A stretch of 64,000 nt of DNA, taken from Streptomyces sp. SID12488. Lineage in GTDB: Bacteria; Actinomycetota; Actinomycetes; Streptomycetales; Streptomycetaceae. Location: assembly GCF_010548275.1 (NCBI RefSeq), contig NZ_JAAGLT010000027.1:62001-126000 (forward strand), given 5' to 3'. A program made the position numbers and the translations under genes. Positions 42,175-50,638 of the stretch are shown here, one piece after another; position 1 is the first letter of the stretch, and every line of letters begins with the position of its first letter. Below the pieces are notes generated by a model. It searched no databases. It saw nothing but the letters and a program-made list of their open reading frames with translations, and was not told the DNA's origin.

Positions 42175-43449
42175 ATGTACCCGACGACCGCCCAGGAGGC
42201 GATCATGCGTAAGCACTGCGCGCACGCCCGGTACGTGTGGAACCTGGCCGTCGAGCAGCACTCGCACTGGTACAAGGGCCGCAAGGCCACACCCGGTTTC
42301 GCCGAACAGTGCCGCCAGCTCACCGAAGCCCGACGGGACAACGAATGGCTGGGTGCCGGGAACGCGGACGTTCAGCAGCAGGCGCTTAAGGACTTCGCAC
42401 AGGCCAAGAACGCGCGGTTCACGTCCGGGTTCGGCGAGCCGACCTGGCGCAAGAAGTACCGGCACGAGGGCTTCCGGGTCATCGGCACCGACCGCGTGTC
42501 GGAGTTCGAGACGAACGGCTCGCCGAAGGTGAACACGAAGACCGGCAAACAGGTCATGGGCCGTTCAGTGGTGGTGCAGAAACTCAACAGACGGTGGGCG
42601 CAGGTGAAGGTACCCGGCTGCGGCTGGGTCCGCTTCCGCCTTACCCGTACCGGGCTGCCCAGCGCGAAGACGTTCCGGATCACCTGGCGCAACGGACAGT
42701 GGCACGCGGCGTTCGCGGTCGTCCCCGCGCCGATCGGCGCCCCCGGTACAGGTGAGGTCATCGGCATCGACCGGGGCGTGACGATCACGGCCGCGCTGTC
42801 CGACGGCCGGAAGCTGAACTGCCCGCGGCTCACGGTCAAAGAGCGGGCACAGGTGCGCAAGCACCAGCGGCGAGCCGCCAGAGCGCCCAAGGGCAGCGAG
42901 GCCATGACCGCCGGGTACGCCAAGGTTGCCAAGCTCAAGGCACGAGAGGCGGACCGGCGCAAGGACTGGTGCGAAAAGACGAGTACGACACTCGCCCGCA
43001 CCTACGACCTGGTGCGGTTCGAGAAGCTCAACATCAAGAACATGACCCGCTCGGCGAAGGGGACCGTCGAGCAGCCCGGCAAGAACGTGCGTCAGAAGGC
43101 CGGACTCAACCGGGCCATCCTCGCCCAGGGCTGGGGCATGCTCCGCCGGCGCACCGAACACAAGGCCCCCGGCCGGGTCGAAGACGTCCCCGCCCCACAC
43201 ACCAGCCTGCGATGCAGCGCCTGCGGATGGATCGACAAGAACTCGCGCAAGAGCCAAGCCGAATTCTGTTGCTCCTCCTGCGGCTTCACCTGCAACGCGG
43301 ACACCAACGCAGCGAACAACGTCGCGGCAGGACAGGGCGGGATCCCCCGCCCCCGGCGAACAGCCGGTGCCGGAGGGACGACACCGCCCACAACGCGGTC
43401 GAGTGTCCGTGAACCTCAACCCAACCGGGTTGGAATCCCCCTCTTTTAA
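42175..43449 (+). CDS. tnpB: TnpB RNA-guided endonuclease (OrfB, IS605-type)
   Basis: 424 residues. The catalytic RuvC-like triad is intact: D199 in IGIDRGV, E283 in VRFEKLNIKNM and D376 in CNADTNAANN. A C4 zinc knuckle (C347, C350, C366, C369) precedes the last Asp. The N-terminal MYPTTAQEAIMRKHCAHARY is conserved, but the frame is open upstream for ISRFR residues without an ATG or GTG, so the true start may be non-standard or shortened. It would cut DNA guided by an omega-RNA from the 3' end of the element. Confidence 0.93.
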   Translation: MYPTTAQEAIMRKHCAHARYVWNLAVEQHSHWYKGRKATPGFAEQCRQLTEARRDNEWLGAGNADVQQQALKDFAQAKNARFTSGFGEPTWRKKYRHEGFRVIGTDRVSEFETNGSPKVNTKTGKQVMGRSVVVQKLNRRWAQVKVPGCGWVRFRLTRTGLPSAKTFRITWRNGQWHAAFAVVPAPIGAPGTGEVIGIDRGVTITAALSDGRKLNCPRLTVKERAQVRKHQRRAARAPKGSEAMTAGYAKVAKLKAREADRRKDWCEKTSTTLARTYDLVRFEKLNIKNMTRSAKGTVEQPGKNVRQKAGLNRAILAQGWGMLRRRTEHKAPGRVEDVPAPHTSLRCSACGWIDKNSRKSQAEFCCSSCGFTCNADTNAANNVAAGQGGIPRPRRTAGAGGTTPPTTRSSVREPQPNRVGIPLF

Positions 43450-43486
43450 GAGGGAGAGGATGTCAAATCGCACTGGAGATCAGCCA
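43320..43486 (+). ncRNA. Predicted omega-RNA scaffold and guide
   Basis: In TnpB elements the RNA overlaps the 3' end of tnpB and runs through the right end into flanking DNA, which acts as the guide. By that rule the scaffold would end at 43466, and the 20-nt guide is ATCGCACTGGAGATCAGCCA (43467-43486). The hairpin 43439-43454 would be its terminal stem. The 5' limit is a guess. Confidence 0.45.
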
Positions 43487-43678
43487 ACAGCAGCCGCACC
43501 CGATGGTCCGCAACTCATTGATGTTCGTCGACCGCTGCCGCAGGAACTCCTCCTGGAACTCCGCCGACATGTGATGCACCGCCACAGTCGTGACGAACAG
43601 GACGAGCAGCCACAAGTAGGTGCCCGGAGCACTACGGACGTACGCCCACACCCCACGCGGGCCCACCGGAATTCGCAT
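43463..43678 (-). pseudogene. N-terminal remnant of a rhomboid-like membrane protein
   Basis: The frame begins MRIPVGPRGVWAYVRSAPGT, then YLWLLVLFVTTVAVHHMSAE and FLRQRSTNINEL, as in rhomboid-like proteins of about 200 residues. After about 57 residues homology ends, and the frame runs on into RTIGCGCCWLISSAI and stops at a TGA inside the transposon end. The membrane core is gone, so only the first TM segment remains. Confidence 0.7.
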
Positions 43679-43711
43679 GCCTCAATTTACGCACGCACAT
43701 AAAGTCGGCCA

Positions 43712-44602
43712 GTGACGCGCATCCACATCCACGTCCCTGACGAACTGGCCGCCACCCAGCTCAAGTACAACGGCGAGGCGGGCCGCGCCTTCATCACCGC
43801 GCTCCCCGCCCGCGCCGCCGACTTCCTCGACCGCTGGAACCTACGCGTCGACGGCCCCTCCATGCACGGCGTAACAGCCCTGGTCCTCCCGGTCCGCCGC
43901 CCCGACGACACCCCGGCCGTCCTGAAACTCCAGCTCATGGACACCGAGAGCGAGGGCGAACCGACCGCCCTGCGCCTCTGGAACGGCGACCACGCGGTAC
44001 ACCTCCTGGACCACGAACCCACCACCGGCACGATGCTCCTGGAACGCCTCGACCACACCCGGATGCTGTCCCACCACCCCGACGCCCACGAAGCCACCCT
44101 GATCATCGCCGACCTCCTGACCCACCTCACCGCCCTACCAGCGCCACCGGGCATCCGCCGCCTGGGCGACATCGCGGCACGAATGCTGGACCGGGCACCG
44201 CATGCCCTCCCCCGGATCCCGGACCCCGAGGCCCGCACCCTCCTCAAGGACTGCGAGGCGGCCCTGCGCGAAGTGGCCCCCGACCCCGGCGACCGCCTCC
44301 TCCACTGGGACCTCCACGACGAGAACGTCCTCGCCGCCACCCGCGCCCCCTGGCTGGCGATCGACCCGAAACCCCTGGCAGGAGACCCAGCCTTCGACCT
44401 CTGGCCGGCCCTCAACAACCGCTTCGACCCCGCCGACATCCGCTGGCGCTTCGACGCCCTGACGGAGGCCCTGTCCCTGGACCGTGAACGGGCACGCGCG
44501 TGGACCCTCGCCAGGGTGCTGCAGAACGCCCTGTGGAACATCAAGGACGGGGATCCGCTGGAGGAAACGGACCTGGAGATCGTGCGACGACTGCGGGGCT
44601 GA
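43712..44602 (+). CDS. APH(6)/streptomycin 6-kinase-like phosphotransferase
   Basis: A 296-residue kinase of the APH_6/hur family. RIHIHVPDELAATQLKYNGE opens it, VTALVLPVRRPDDTPAVLKL holds the ATP-binding Lys, and LLHWDLHDENVLAATRAPWL (catalytic Asp) with AIDPKPLAGDPAFDLWPAL are the catalytic and metal loops. Streptomyces carry several such genes; the true substrate may be an aminoglycoside or a metabolite. GTG 43712; a tRNA follows. The left flank is the rhomboid remnant, divergent. Confidence 0.87.
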   Translation: MTRIHIHVPDELAATQLKYNGEAGRAFITALPARAADFLDRWNLRVDGPSMHGVTALVLPVRRPDDTPAVLKLQLMDTESEGEPTALRLWNGDHAVHLLDHEPTTGTMLLERLDHTRMLSHHPDAHEATLIIADLLTHLTALPAPPGIRRLGDIAARMLDRAPHALPRIPDPEARTLLKDCEAALREVAPDPGDRLLHWDLHDENVLAATRAPWLAIDPKPLAGDPAFDLWPALNNRFDPADIRWRFDALTEALSLDRERARAWTLARVLQNALWNIKDGDPLEETDLEIVRRLRG

Positions 44603-44634
44603 TCCCTGCGACCGCTGACCCCGTATGGCAGTAC

Positions 44635-44711
44635 TGGAGCCCCCTGTCGGATTCGAACCGACGACCTACGCATTACAAGTGCGTTGCTCTGGCCAGCTGA
44701 GCTAAGGAGGC
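44635..44711 (-). tRNA. tRNA-Thr (anticodon TGT)
   Basis: On the minus strand GCCTCCTTAGCTCAGCTGG starts the molecule. The anticodon loop is CTTGTAA (anticodon TGT), the T-arm is GTCGGTTCGAATCCGAC, and the 3' end is AGGGGGCTCCA with the CCA encoded. The 7-bp acceptor stem GCCTCCT/AGGGGGC contains one G-U pair. It decodes ACA threonine codons. tRNA genes are common integration targets, but no attachment repeat is seen here. Confidence 0.96.
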
Positions 44712-44867
44712 CTGCACACGCGCGTGCACAGCCTGTGCCAGCGTGCGTGCCCGTGCAGTGTACCCAGGTCGAGGCCGAGCCCCTGTCGAAAATTTCCGCG
44801 AAGTTCACACTCCCCCAGCTACTGACAGACGTCGAAACCCCGGGTACCGTCCAGATTCAGTCCGCGT

Positions 44868-44883
44868 ACGTGGACTACACCAC
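44868..44883. promoter_or_regulatory. Candidate DasR operator upstream of msiK
   Basis: ACGTGGACTACACCAC, core GGACTACACC, two changes from the consensus GGTCTAGACC and very similar to the nagK site GGACTAGACC. It lies 55-70 nt upstream of msiK, within the 226-bp gap that must hold its promoter. Weaker than the nagK sites. Confidence 0.45.
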
Positions 44884-44937
44884 CTTCCACTACGGATCGT
44901 CCGGCACGTTCCTGCCGGTGAAGGGGGCCTAGTACCC

Positions 44938-46074
<1,137 letters not shown>

Positions 46075-46098
46075 GGCTCGGCCTGATCGCTGATCGTC

Positions 46099-46132
46099 GA
46101 AGGGGCCCCACGGCTTGCCGTGGGGCCCCTTC
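46099..46132 (+). terminator. Terminator of msiK
   Basis: A perfect 16-bp stem (GAAGGGGCCCCACGGC and inverse) with a 2-nt loop, 25 bp beyond the stop. Confidence 0.85.
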
Positions 46133-46283
46133 GCATGTGCGCTCACCGGAGGCCCGATACCCCGGCACACCGGTCGTTTCGAATCGCGTACGTCAACGCC
46201 CTACCCACAAAATGCAACCAATCCATCCCCCGATTGGGTGACTGAATGTCGCCAATTCAGCACTGAGCGCTACCCTCACTCGC

Positions 46284-46733
46284 GTGAAGCACTCCACTAA
46301 CCAACTGACGCGAAGTGGCCGTGGCCCCGCCCGCCGGATCGGCCGTAGCCTCGCCCTTGTCCTGCCCGTCGTCCTGGTGCTGTCCGGGACCCTCGCGGTC
46401 ACCCGAGTCAACTGGTCGGGGAATCCCTCGGACTCGGTGCTCACCGCCTCCTCCGAGGACTTGGCCGCCCGGGCCGCCGCTGCCCCCGCACCGCAGGATG
46501 TCCTGCGGGACCAGCTTCTCCTGGAGCTCCAGGAGAAGGACCCCGGCATCGCCCTCACTCATCTGCAGCAGGCGGTGAACGGCCACCCGTCGCTGGCGAA
46601 GCACTGCACCTCGATCGCCCGCGCCCTGGGCCGTGCAGCGGTCCGCATGTACGGCCCGTCACGCGCCCAGTCGTTCGCCCGCCCGGTCTGCGACACGTCC
46701 TTCGCGACAGGAGTGGCCGCGGCCCACAGCTGA
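46284..46733 (+). CDS. Conserved small membrane-anchored or secreted protein
   Basis: 149 residues. A basic start (RSGRGPARRIGRS) and one hydrophobic segment (LALVLPVVLVLSGTLAV) are followed by an extracytoplasmic domain with LLLELQEKDPGIALTHLQQA and two Cys (KHCTSIARALGRAAVRMYGP, ARPVCDTSFATG). The signal looks uncleaved or Sec-type. It is conserved near msiK in Streptomyces to my recollection; no function is known to me. GTG 46284. Confidence 0.7.
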   Translation: MKHSTNQLTRSGRGPARRIGRSLALVLPVVLVLSGTLAVTRVNWSGNPSDSVLTASSEDLAARAAAAPAPQDVLRDQLLLELQEKDPGIALTHLQQAVNGHPSLAKHCTSIARALGRAAVRMYGPSRAQSFARPVCDTSFATGVAAAHS

Positions 46734-46744
46734 ACCGTCAGGCG

Positions 46745-46782
46745 CCCCTGGGAGGCGCCCCCGCAGGGGGCTGCCTCCCAGG
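46745..46782 (+). terminator. Hairpin terminator
   Basis: CCCCTGGGAGGCgCCCCC and GGGGGctGCCTCCCAGGGG pair almost perfectly, 12 bp after the stop of the small membrane-protein gene. The right arm merges with a REP-like repeat. Confidence 0.75.
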
Positions 46783-46821
46783 GGCGCGGGGAACTGCGCG
46801 ACCAGCCCCCACCGACCCGCA
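46777..46821. repeat. Dispersed REP-like element, copy C (partial)
   Basis: CCCAGGGGCGCGGGGAACTG, then CGCGACCAGCCCCCACCGAC and CCGCA: the two ends of the element without the central GCGGCTCCGCCGC palindrome. Intergenic here, between a terminator and the nucleotidyltransferase gene. Confidence 0.65.
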
Positions 46822-46910
46822 GATCCCCACCACAGCCCCACCACAGCTCCACCCACAGCGCCACCCCACCTCCCCCGCGAAACCCGCGGAGCGCCCCGTA
46901 CAGTTCGGAC

Positions 46911-47642
46911 ATGACCGATCCGAACGCCACCTCGCGCCCCACCCAGGCCGTGGTCCTCGCCGGCGGCCAGGGCTCCCGGCTCCGCCCGTACACCGACGAC
47001 CGGCCCAAGCCGATGGTCGAGATCCCCGGCACGGGGACGCCGATCATCGGCCATCAGCTCGTCTGGCTCGCCGAGGAGGGCGTGACGGACGTCGTGGTCA
47101 GCTGTGGCCATCTCGCCGAGGTCCTCCAGAATTGGCTGGAGAGCGCGGATCTGCCGCTGAACGTCACGACGGTCGTCGAGACCGAACCCCTCGGCCGTGG
47201 CGGCGGCCTCAAGTACGCCGCCGCGCATCTCCCCGCCCCGGAACAGCCCTGGTACGCCACCAACGGCGACATCTGGACGCGTTTCTCGTTGCGCGACATG
47301 GCCGACTTCCATGCAGAGCGGGACGCCGTCGCGACTCTCGCGCTGGCCCGCCCGCGACTGCCGTGGGGTGCCGTGCAGACGGACGGCTTCGGCCGCATCA
47401 CGGACTTCATCGAGTCCCCTCCGTCGACCTTCGAGATCAACGCGGGCGTGTACGTCTTCTCCGCCGAGTTCGCCGCCCTGCTCCCGGACCGCGGTGACCA
47501 CGAGCGCACCACGTTCCCCCACCTGGCCCGCGAACTCCGCCTGGCCGGCTTCACGATCCCGCACGGCGCCTACTGGCGCGCGATCGACACGGCGAAGGAC
47601 CTCACGGAGGCCGCGAAGGAGCTGGCCGCGCTGGGCCGTTGA
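46911..47642 (+). CDS. Nucleotidyltransferase (sugar-1-phosphate NTP_transferase family)
   Basis: A 243-residue sugar-phosphate nucleotidyltransferase. LAGGQGSRLRPYTDDRPKPM is the conserved nucleotide-binding motif, then GTPIIGHQLVWLAEEGVTDV, WYATNGDIWTRFSLRDM (metal Asp) and INAGVYVFSAEFAALLPDR. It probably makes an NDP-sugar; whether GDP-mannose, NDP-glucose or another cannot be read from sequence. It is convergent with the DoxX gene across a strong terminator. Confidence 0.88.
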   Translation: MTDPNATSRPTQAVVLAGGQGSRLRPYTDDRPKPMVEIPGTGTPIIGHQLVWLAEEGVTDVVVSCGHLAEVLQNWLESADLPLNVTTVVETEPLGRGGGLKYAAAHLPAPEQPWYATNGDIWTRFSLRDMADFHAERDAVATLALARPRLPWGAVQTDGFGRITDFIESPPSTFEINAGVYVFSAEFAALLPDRGDHERTTFPHLARELRLAGFTIPHGAYWRAIDTAKDLTEAAKELAALGR

Positions 47643-47670
47643 GCAGACGGCTCACCAAAGGTCTTTGCGC

Positions 47671-47739
47671 GTAGGGCGGTTACGTCAGTGGGGTCCCGCA
47701 CCGGGAAGGTGCGGGACCCCACTGACGTAACCGCCCTAC
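47671..47739. terminator. Bidirectional terminator, perfect 31-bp stem
   Basis: Arms 47671-47701 and 47709-47739 are exact inverses with a 7-nt loop, placed between the convergent nucleotidyltransferase and DoxX genes. The stem is much longer than needed for termination and begins and ends with GTAGGGCGG/CCGCCCTAC. Confidence 0.85.
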
Positions 47740-47754
47740 CCAGGCGGGTTGTTG

Positions 47755-49470
47755 CTAGCCCAGAAGGCCGCCCACCAGCCCTGGCTGGCCCGTGGAGGAG
47801 CCGCCGGTGCTGCTGTCGCTGCCGCCTGTGCTGCCGCCCGTGGAGCCGCCGTTGGTGCCGCCCGGGATGCCCGTGCCGCCCGACGAGGACGGTCCGGCGG
47901 TGGTGCTCGGCGCCTGCTGGGCCGGGGTGGTCTGCTGCGGCGGGGCCTGGCCGGCGCTGCCCTGGGTCTGGCTGGGCCGGCTTCCGGTGACGCTGCCGCT
48001 CTCGCGGGCCTCCTGGGGGGTGGTCGCGGCGTCGCCGGTGGTGGGGCTGGCCGAAGTGGCGCTCTGGGTCGGGGACTTGGTGGCCGCCGAGGGGCTCTTC
48101 GAGGCGCGGCGTTCGCCGGGCTGCTCGGGGAGCGGGGAGCCGGGGAGTTCGTTGCGCGGGGCTTCACCGGGGCCGGGGACGACCACACGGTCGGCGTCGC
48201 GGACGGCTCCGCCGAGGAGCGAGCCGATGAGAAGCGTGAGCCCGATGACGACGGCCGTGACGAGGGCGCCGCGGCGCAGGACGTAACTCCGCAGCTCCCA
48301 GATGTCCGTACGGGGGCCGAGTCGGCGCCAGGCGCTGCCGGCGAGGCGGCCGTCGATGGAGTAGACGGGGGCGCCGGCGATGATCAGCGGCGACCAGGCG
48401 GCCAGATAGATGATGTCGGGGGCGTCGTAGACGGGGACGCTCTTCCAGCTGACGGTGACGAGCAGCGCGGCGGAGAGCATGGCGCCGCCGACCGCGGCGA
48501 CCCGCTGCCACAGGCCGAGGACCGTGAGGACCCCGACGATGACCTGGAGGAAGGCGATGACGAGTCCGGAGCCCACGGGGTGCTGGAGGGCGAACTGCCT
48601 TAGTGGCTCGGCGACTTCCCAGGGGTGAAGGGTGTTGAGCCACTTCATCATGGAGCCGCGTTTGCCGCCGTCGAAGTAGACGGGGTCGCAGAGCTTGCCC
48701 ATGCCGGCGTAGATGGAGATGAAGCCGAGGAAGATGCGGAGCGGGAGCAGGACGACGCCGAGGTTCATCCGGCGGCCGGGGTAATAGGCGTGCCGTACGG
48801 GGTCGTTGGAATGCCGTCTGCCGCCGGTGCGTGGCCCGTCGGTGTCCCGCTCGTAGGCTTCGTCGCCCTCGTAGCCGAACTCGCCGTCGCCGTAGCCGGA
48901 TTGGCCGTACCCGGAGTCGCCGTATCCGGCCTCCTCGTACGCGCTGCCGGTAGTGCGCATGTTGGGGAGCAGCCGGTCGGAGCCGTGGGTGCGCTGGCTG
49001 CCGACGATGGGCGTCTCGACGGTCTGGTCGAGGGTGCTGCCGGCGTAGTCGAGCTCGTCGTCGATGCGGGGGATGACCTGCGTCGCTCCGGCGTCGGCGG
49101 TCGGCGGCTGTTCGCCGTGGCGCACGCTGGAGCCTCGTACGGCTTGGAGCAGCCGGTGGGCGCCGGTGTCGTCGGGCGCCGACTTGCCGCTCCAGACGAC
49201 GGGTGCCCGGCGTCGGACGGCCGTGGCGCCGCCGGCGCCTGCGACGGGGATGCGCGTCGTTTCCTCGGAGGCGCCGAGGTGCCGGGCGACGCGGGCGGAC
49301 GGTGCCGCCCGCCGTGTCGAGGCCCCCAACTGCACGCGGAAACTCGCATGGTTGACGATGACCTGCGCCGGATCGCTCGGCACCTTCACCATGCTCAGCG
49401 CGGGAGCGTCGTCGTATCCCGACGAGCGGTCCCCCGTGGGTGTGCGGGGTGTTCTGGTGTCCACACTCAT
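47755..49470 (-). CDS. DoxX family membrane protein with long low-complexity termini
   Basis: 571 residues. An N-terminal cytoplasmic region (about 1-235, Ser/Thr/Asp with tandem GYGDSGYGQSGYGDG near 180-200) precedes the DoxX domain (about 240-400, four TM helices: VVLLPLRIFLGFISIYAGMG, GLVIAFLQVIVGVLTVLGLW, GGAMLSAALLVTVSW, IIYLAAWSPLIIAGA). A further TM (VTAVVIGLTLLIGSLLGG) and a Ser/Thr/Gly/Pro-rich tail ending GQPGLVGGLLG follow. DoxX proteins are linked to redox processes; the role here is unknown. ATG 49470. Confidence 0.85.
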   Translation of the reverse strand: MSVDTRTPRTPTGDRSSGYDDAPALSMVKVPSDPAQVIVNHASFRVQLGASTRRAAPSARVARHLGASEETTRIPVAGAGGATAVRRRAPVVWSGKSAPDDTGAHRLLQAVRGSSVRHGEQPPTADAGATQVIPRIDDELDYAGSTLDQTVETPIVGSQRTHGSDRLLPNMRTTGSAYEEAGYGDSGYGQSGYGDGEFGYEGDEAYERDTDGPRTGGRRHSNDPVRHAYYPGRRMNLGVVLLPLRIFLGFISIYAGMGKLCDPVYFDGGKRGSMMKWLNTLHPWEVAEPLRQFALQHPVGSGLVIAFLQVIVGVLTVLGLWQRVAAVGGAMLSAALLVTVSWKSVPVYDAPDIIYLAAWSPLIIAGAPVYSIDGRLAGSAWRRLGPRTDIWELRSYVLRRGALVTAVVIGLTLLIGSLLGGAVRDADRVVVPGPGEAPRNELPGSPLPEQPGERRASKSPSAATKSPTQSATSASPTTGDAATTPQEARESGSVTGSRPSQTQGSAGQAPPQQTTPAQQAPSTTAGPSSSGGTGIPGGTNGGSTGGSTGGSDSSTGGSSTGQPGLVGGLLG

Positions 49471-49587
49471 CTAACCGAGTGACGTGAGGTTAGGACACTG
49501 CTTTGACTTGGCGGATGTGTCCGGGCCGCGTCAAGGTCACGTCACCCGCCCGGATTCCCCCGCACGGGTGACGTCGCGCACGCGTGT

Positions 49588-50529
49588 TCAGGCGCGTCGG
49601 CGGGCCGCTTCGTACAGCACGATCCCGGCGGCGACACCGGCGTTGAGGGACTCGGTGCCACCGGGCATCGGGATCCGCACGAGGTGGTCGCAGGTCTCCC
49701 CGACCAGCCGGGACAGGCCCTTGCCCTCGCTGCCGACGACGATGACGACGGGTCCGCCGAGGGCGGGCAGGTCGCCGAGTTCGGCGTTGCCGTCGGCGGC
49801 GAGCCCGACGACGACGATCCCGGCCTTCTGGTACGCCTCCAGGGTGCGCGTCAGGTTGGTGGCGCGGGCGACGGGCGTGCGGGCGGCGGCGCCGGCGGAG
49901 GTCTTCCAGGCGCCGGCGGTCATGCCGGCGGCGCGACGCTCGGGCACGACGACTCCGTGCCCGCCGAAGGCGGAGACGGAGCGGACGACGGCGCCGAGGT
50001 TGCGCGGGTCGGTGACACCGTCGAGGACGACGATGAGGGGGTCCACGCCGTTGTCGTAGGCGGCGTTGGCGAGGTCCTCGGGGTGGGCGTACACATACGG
50101 CGGGACCTGGAGCACGAGCCCCTGGTGGTTGAGGCCGTTGGTCATGCGGTCGAGCTCGGGCCGGGGGGCTTCCATCAGGTGGATGCCGCCGCGCTCGGCG
50201 ACGAGCTGGAGCGCCTCGCGCACGCGCTCGTCGTTGTCGATGAACTGCTGGACGTAGAGCGTGGTGGCCGGGACGCCCTCGCGCAGCGCCTCGACGACCG
50301 AGTTGCGCCCGACGACGAGTTCGGAGGATGCCTTCCCGCCGCGCCCCTTGGATGCGGGCCGCCGCTGGATCTGCTTGGCCTTGGCATTGGCAATACGGTT
50401 CTTCTTGTGCTTCTTGCGCGCCTCGGCGGGCGGCGTCGGGCCCTTGCCCTCGAGCCCCCGGCGCCGCTGGCCGCCACTGCCGACCTGCGCGCCCTTCTTG
50501 CCGGACATGCGGCGGTTGTTAGCGGCCAT
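49588..50529 (-). CDS. rlmB: 23S rRNA 2'-O-ribose methyltransferase (RlmB/TrmH family)
   Basis: A 313-residue SPOUT methyltransferase. A basic N-terminal extension (about 1-65, KKHKKNRIANAKAKQIQRRP) precedes the substrate-binding domain (VVGRNSVVEALREGVP). Then come the SPOUT core motifs VLDGVTDPRNLGAVVRSVSA, VVIVVGSEGKGLSRLV and IPMPGGTESLNAGVAAGIVL, which form the knot that binds AdoMet. It methylates a conserved G in 23S rRNA. It forms a leftward run with cysS and ispF, ispD, as in other Streptomyces. Confidence 0.93.
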   Translation of the reverse strand: MAANNRRMSGKKGAQVGSGGQRRRGLEGKGPTPPAEARKKHKKNRIANAKAKQIQRRPASKGRGGKASSELVVGRNSVVEALREGVPATTLYVQQFIDNDERVREALQLVAERGGIHLMEAPRPELDRMTNGLNHQGLVLQVPPYVYAHPEDLANAAYDNGVDPLIVVLDGVTDPRNLGAVVRSVSAFGGHGVVVPERRAAGMTAGAWKTSAGAAARTPVARATNLTRTLEAYQKAGIVVVGLAADGNAELGDLPALGGPVVIVVGSEGKGLSRLVGETCDHLVRIPMPGGTESLNAGVAAGIVLYEAARRRA

Positions 50530-50638
50530 GACCTACCTGTCTGTGTGAAGGCGTGCGTGTGTACGTCTATGAGTGTGCCGCCCGGAAACCCGAGCGGCAC
50601 AATCGATCAAGGAAATATGGGGATATGAGGGGAAATAC

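Larger units (their letters stand above)
41885..43466 (+). mobile_element. TnpB (IS1341-type) transposon of the IS200/IS605 superfamily
   Basis: About 1.58 kb. The left end carries a hairpin (CCCGGCCCT...AGGGCCGGG, 41899-41918). The right end carries CCCTCTTTTAAGAGGG (43439-43454) followed by AGAGGATGTCAA, the typical Streptomyces element end. It encodes TnpB on the plus strand and a small RHH protein on the minus strand; there is no TnpA transposase, so it is mobilisable only in trans. Both flanks are truncated genes. Boundaries are by homology and hairpins, to within about 10 bp. Confidence 0.8.

Noticed and set aside
43712..44602. Acquired antibiotic-resistance gene
   Set aside because: APH(6)-like genes are normal chromosomal genes in Streptomyces; base composition matches the surroundings and no transfer marks surround the gene itself.
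44635..44711. tRNA-Thr as the attachment site of the TnpB element
   Set aside because: The element ends 1.2 kb away, no att-like repeat of the tRNA 3' end is visible, and TnpB elements do not integrate at tRNAs.
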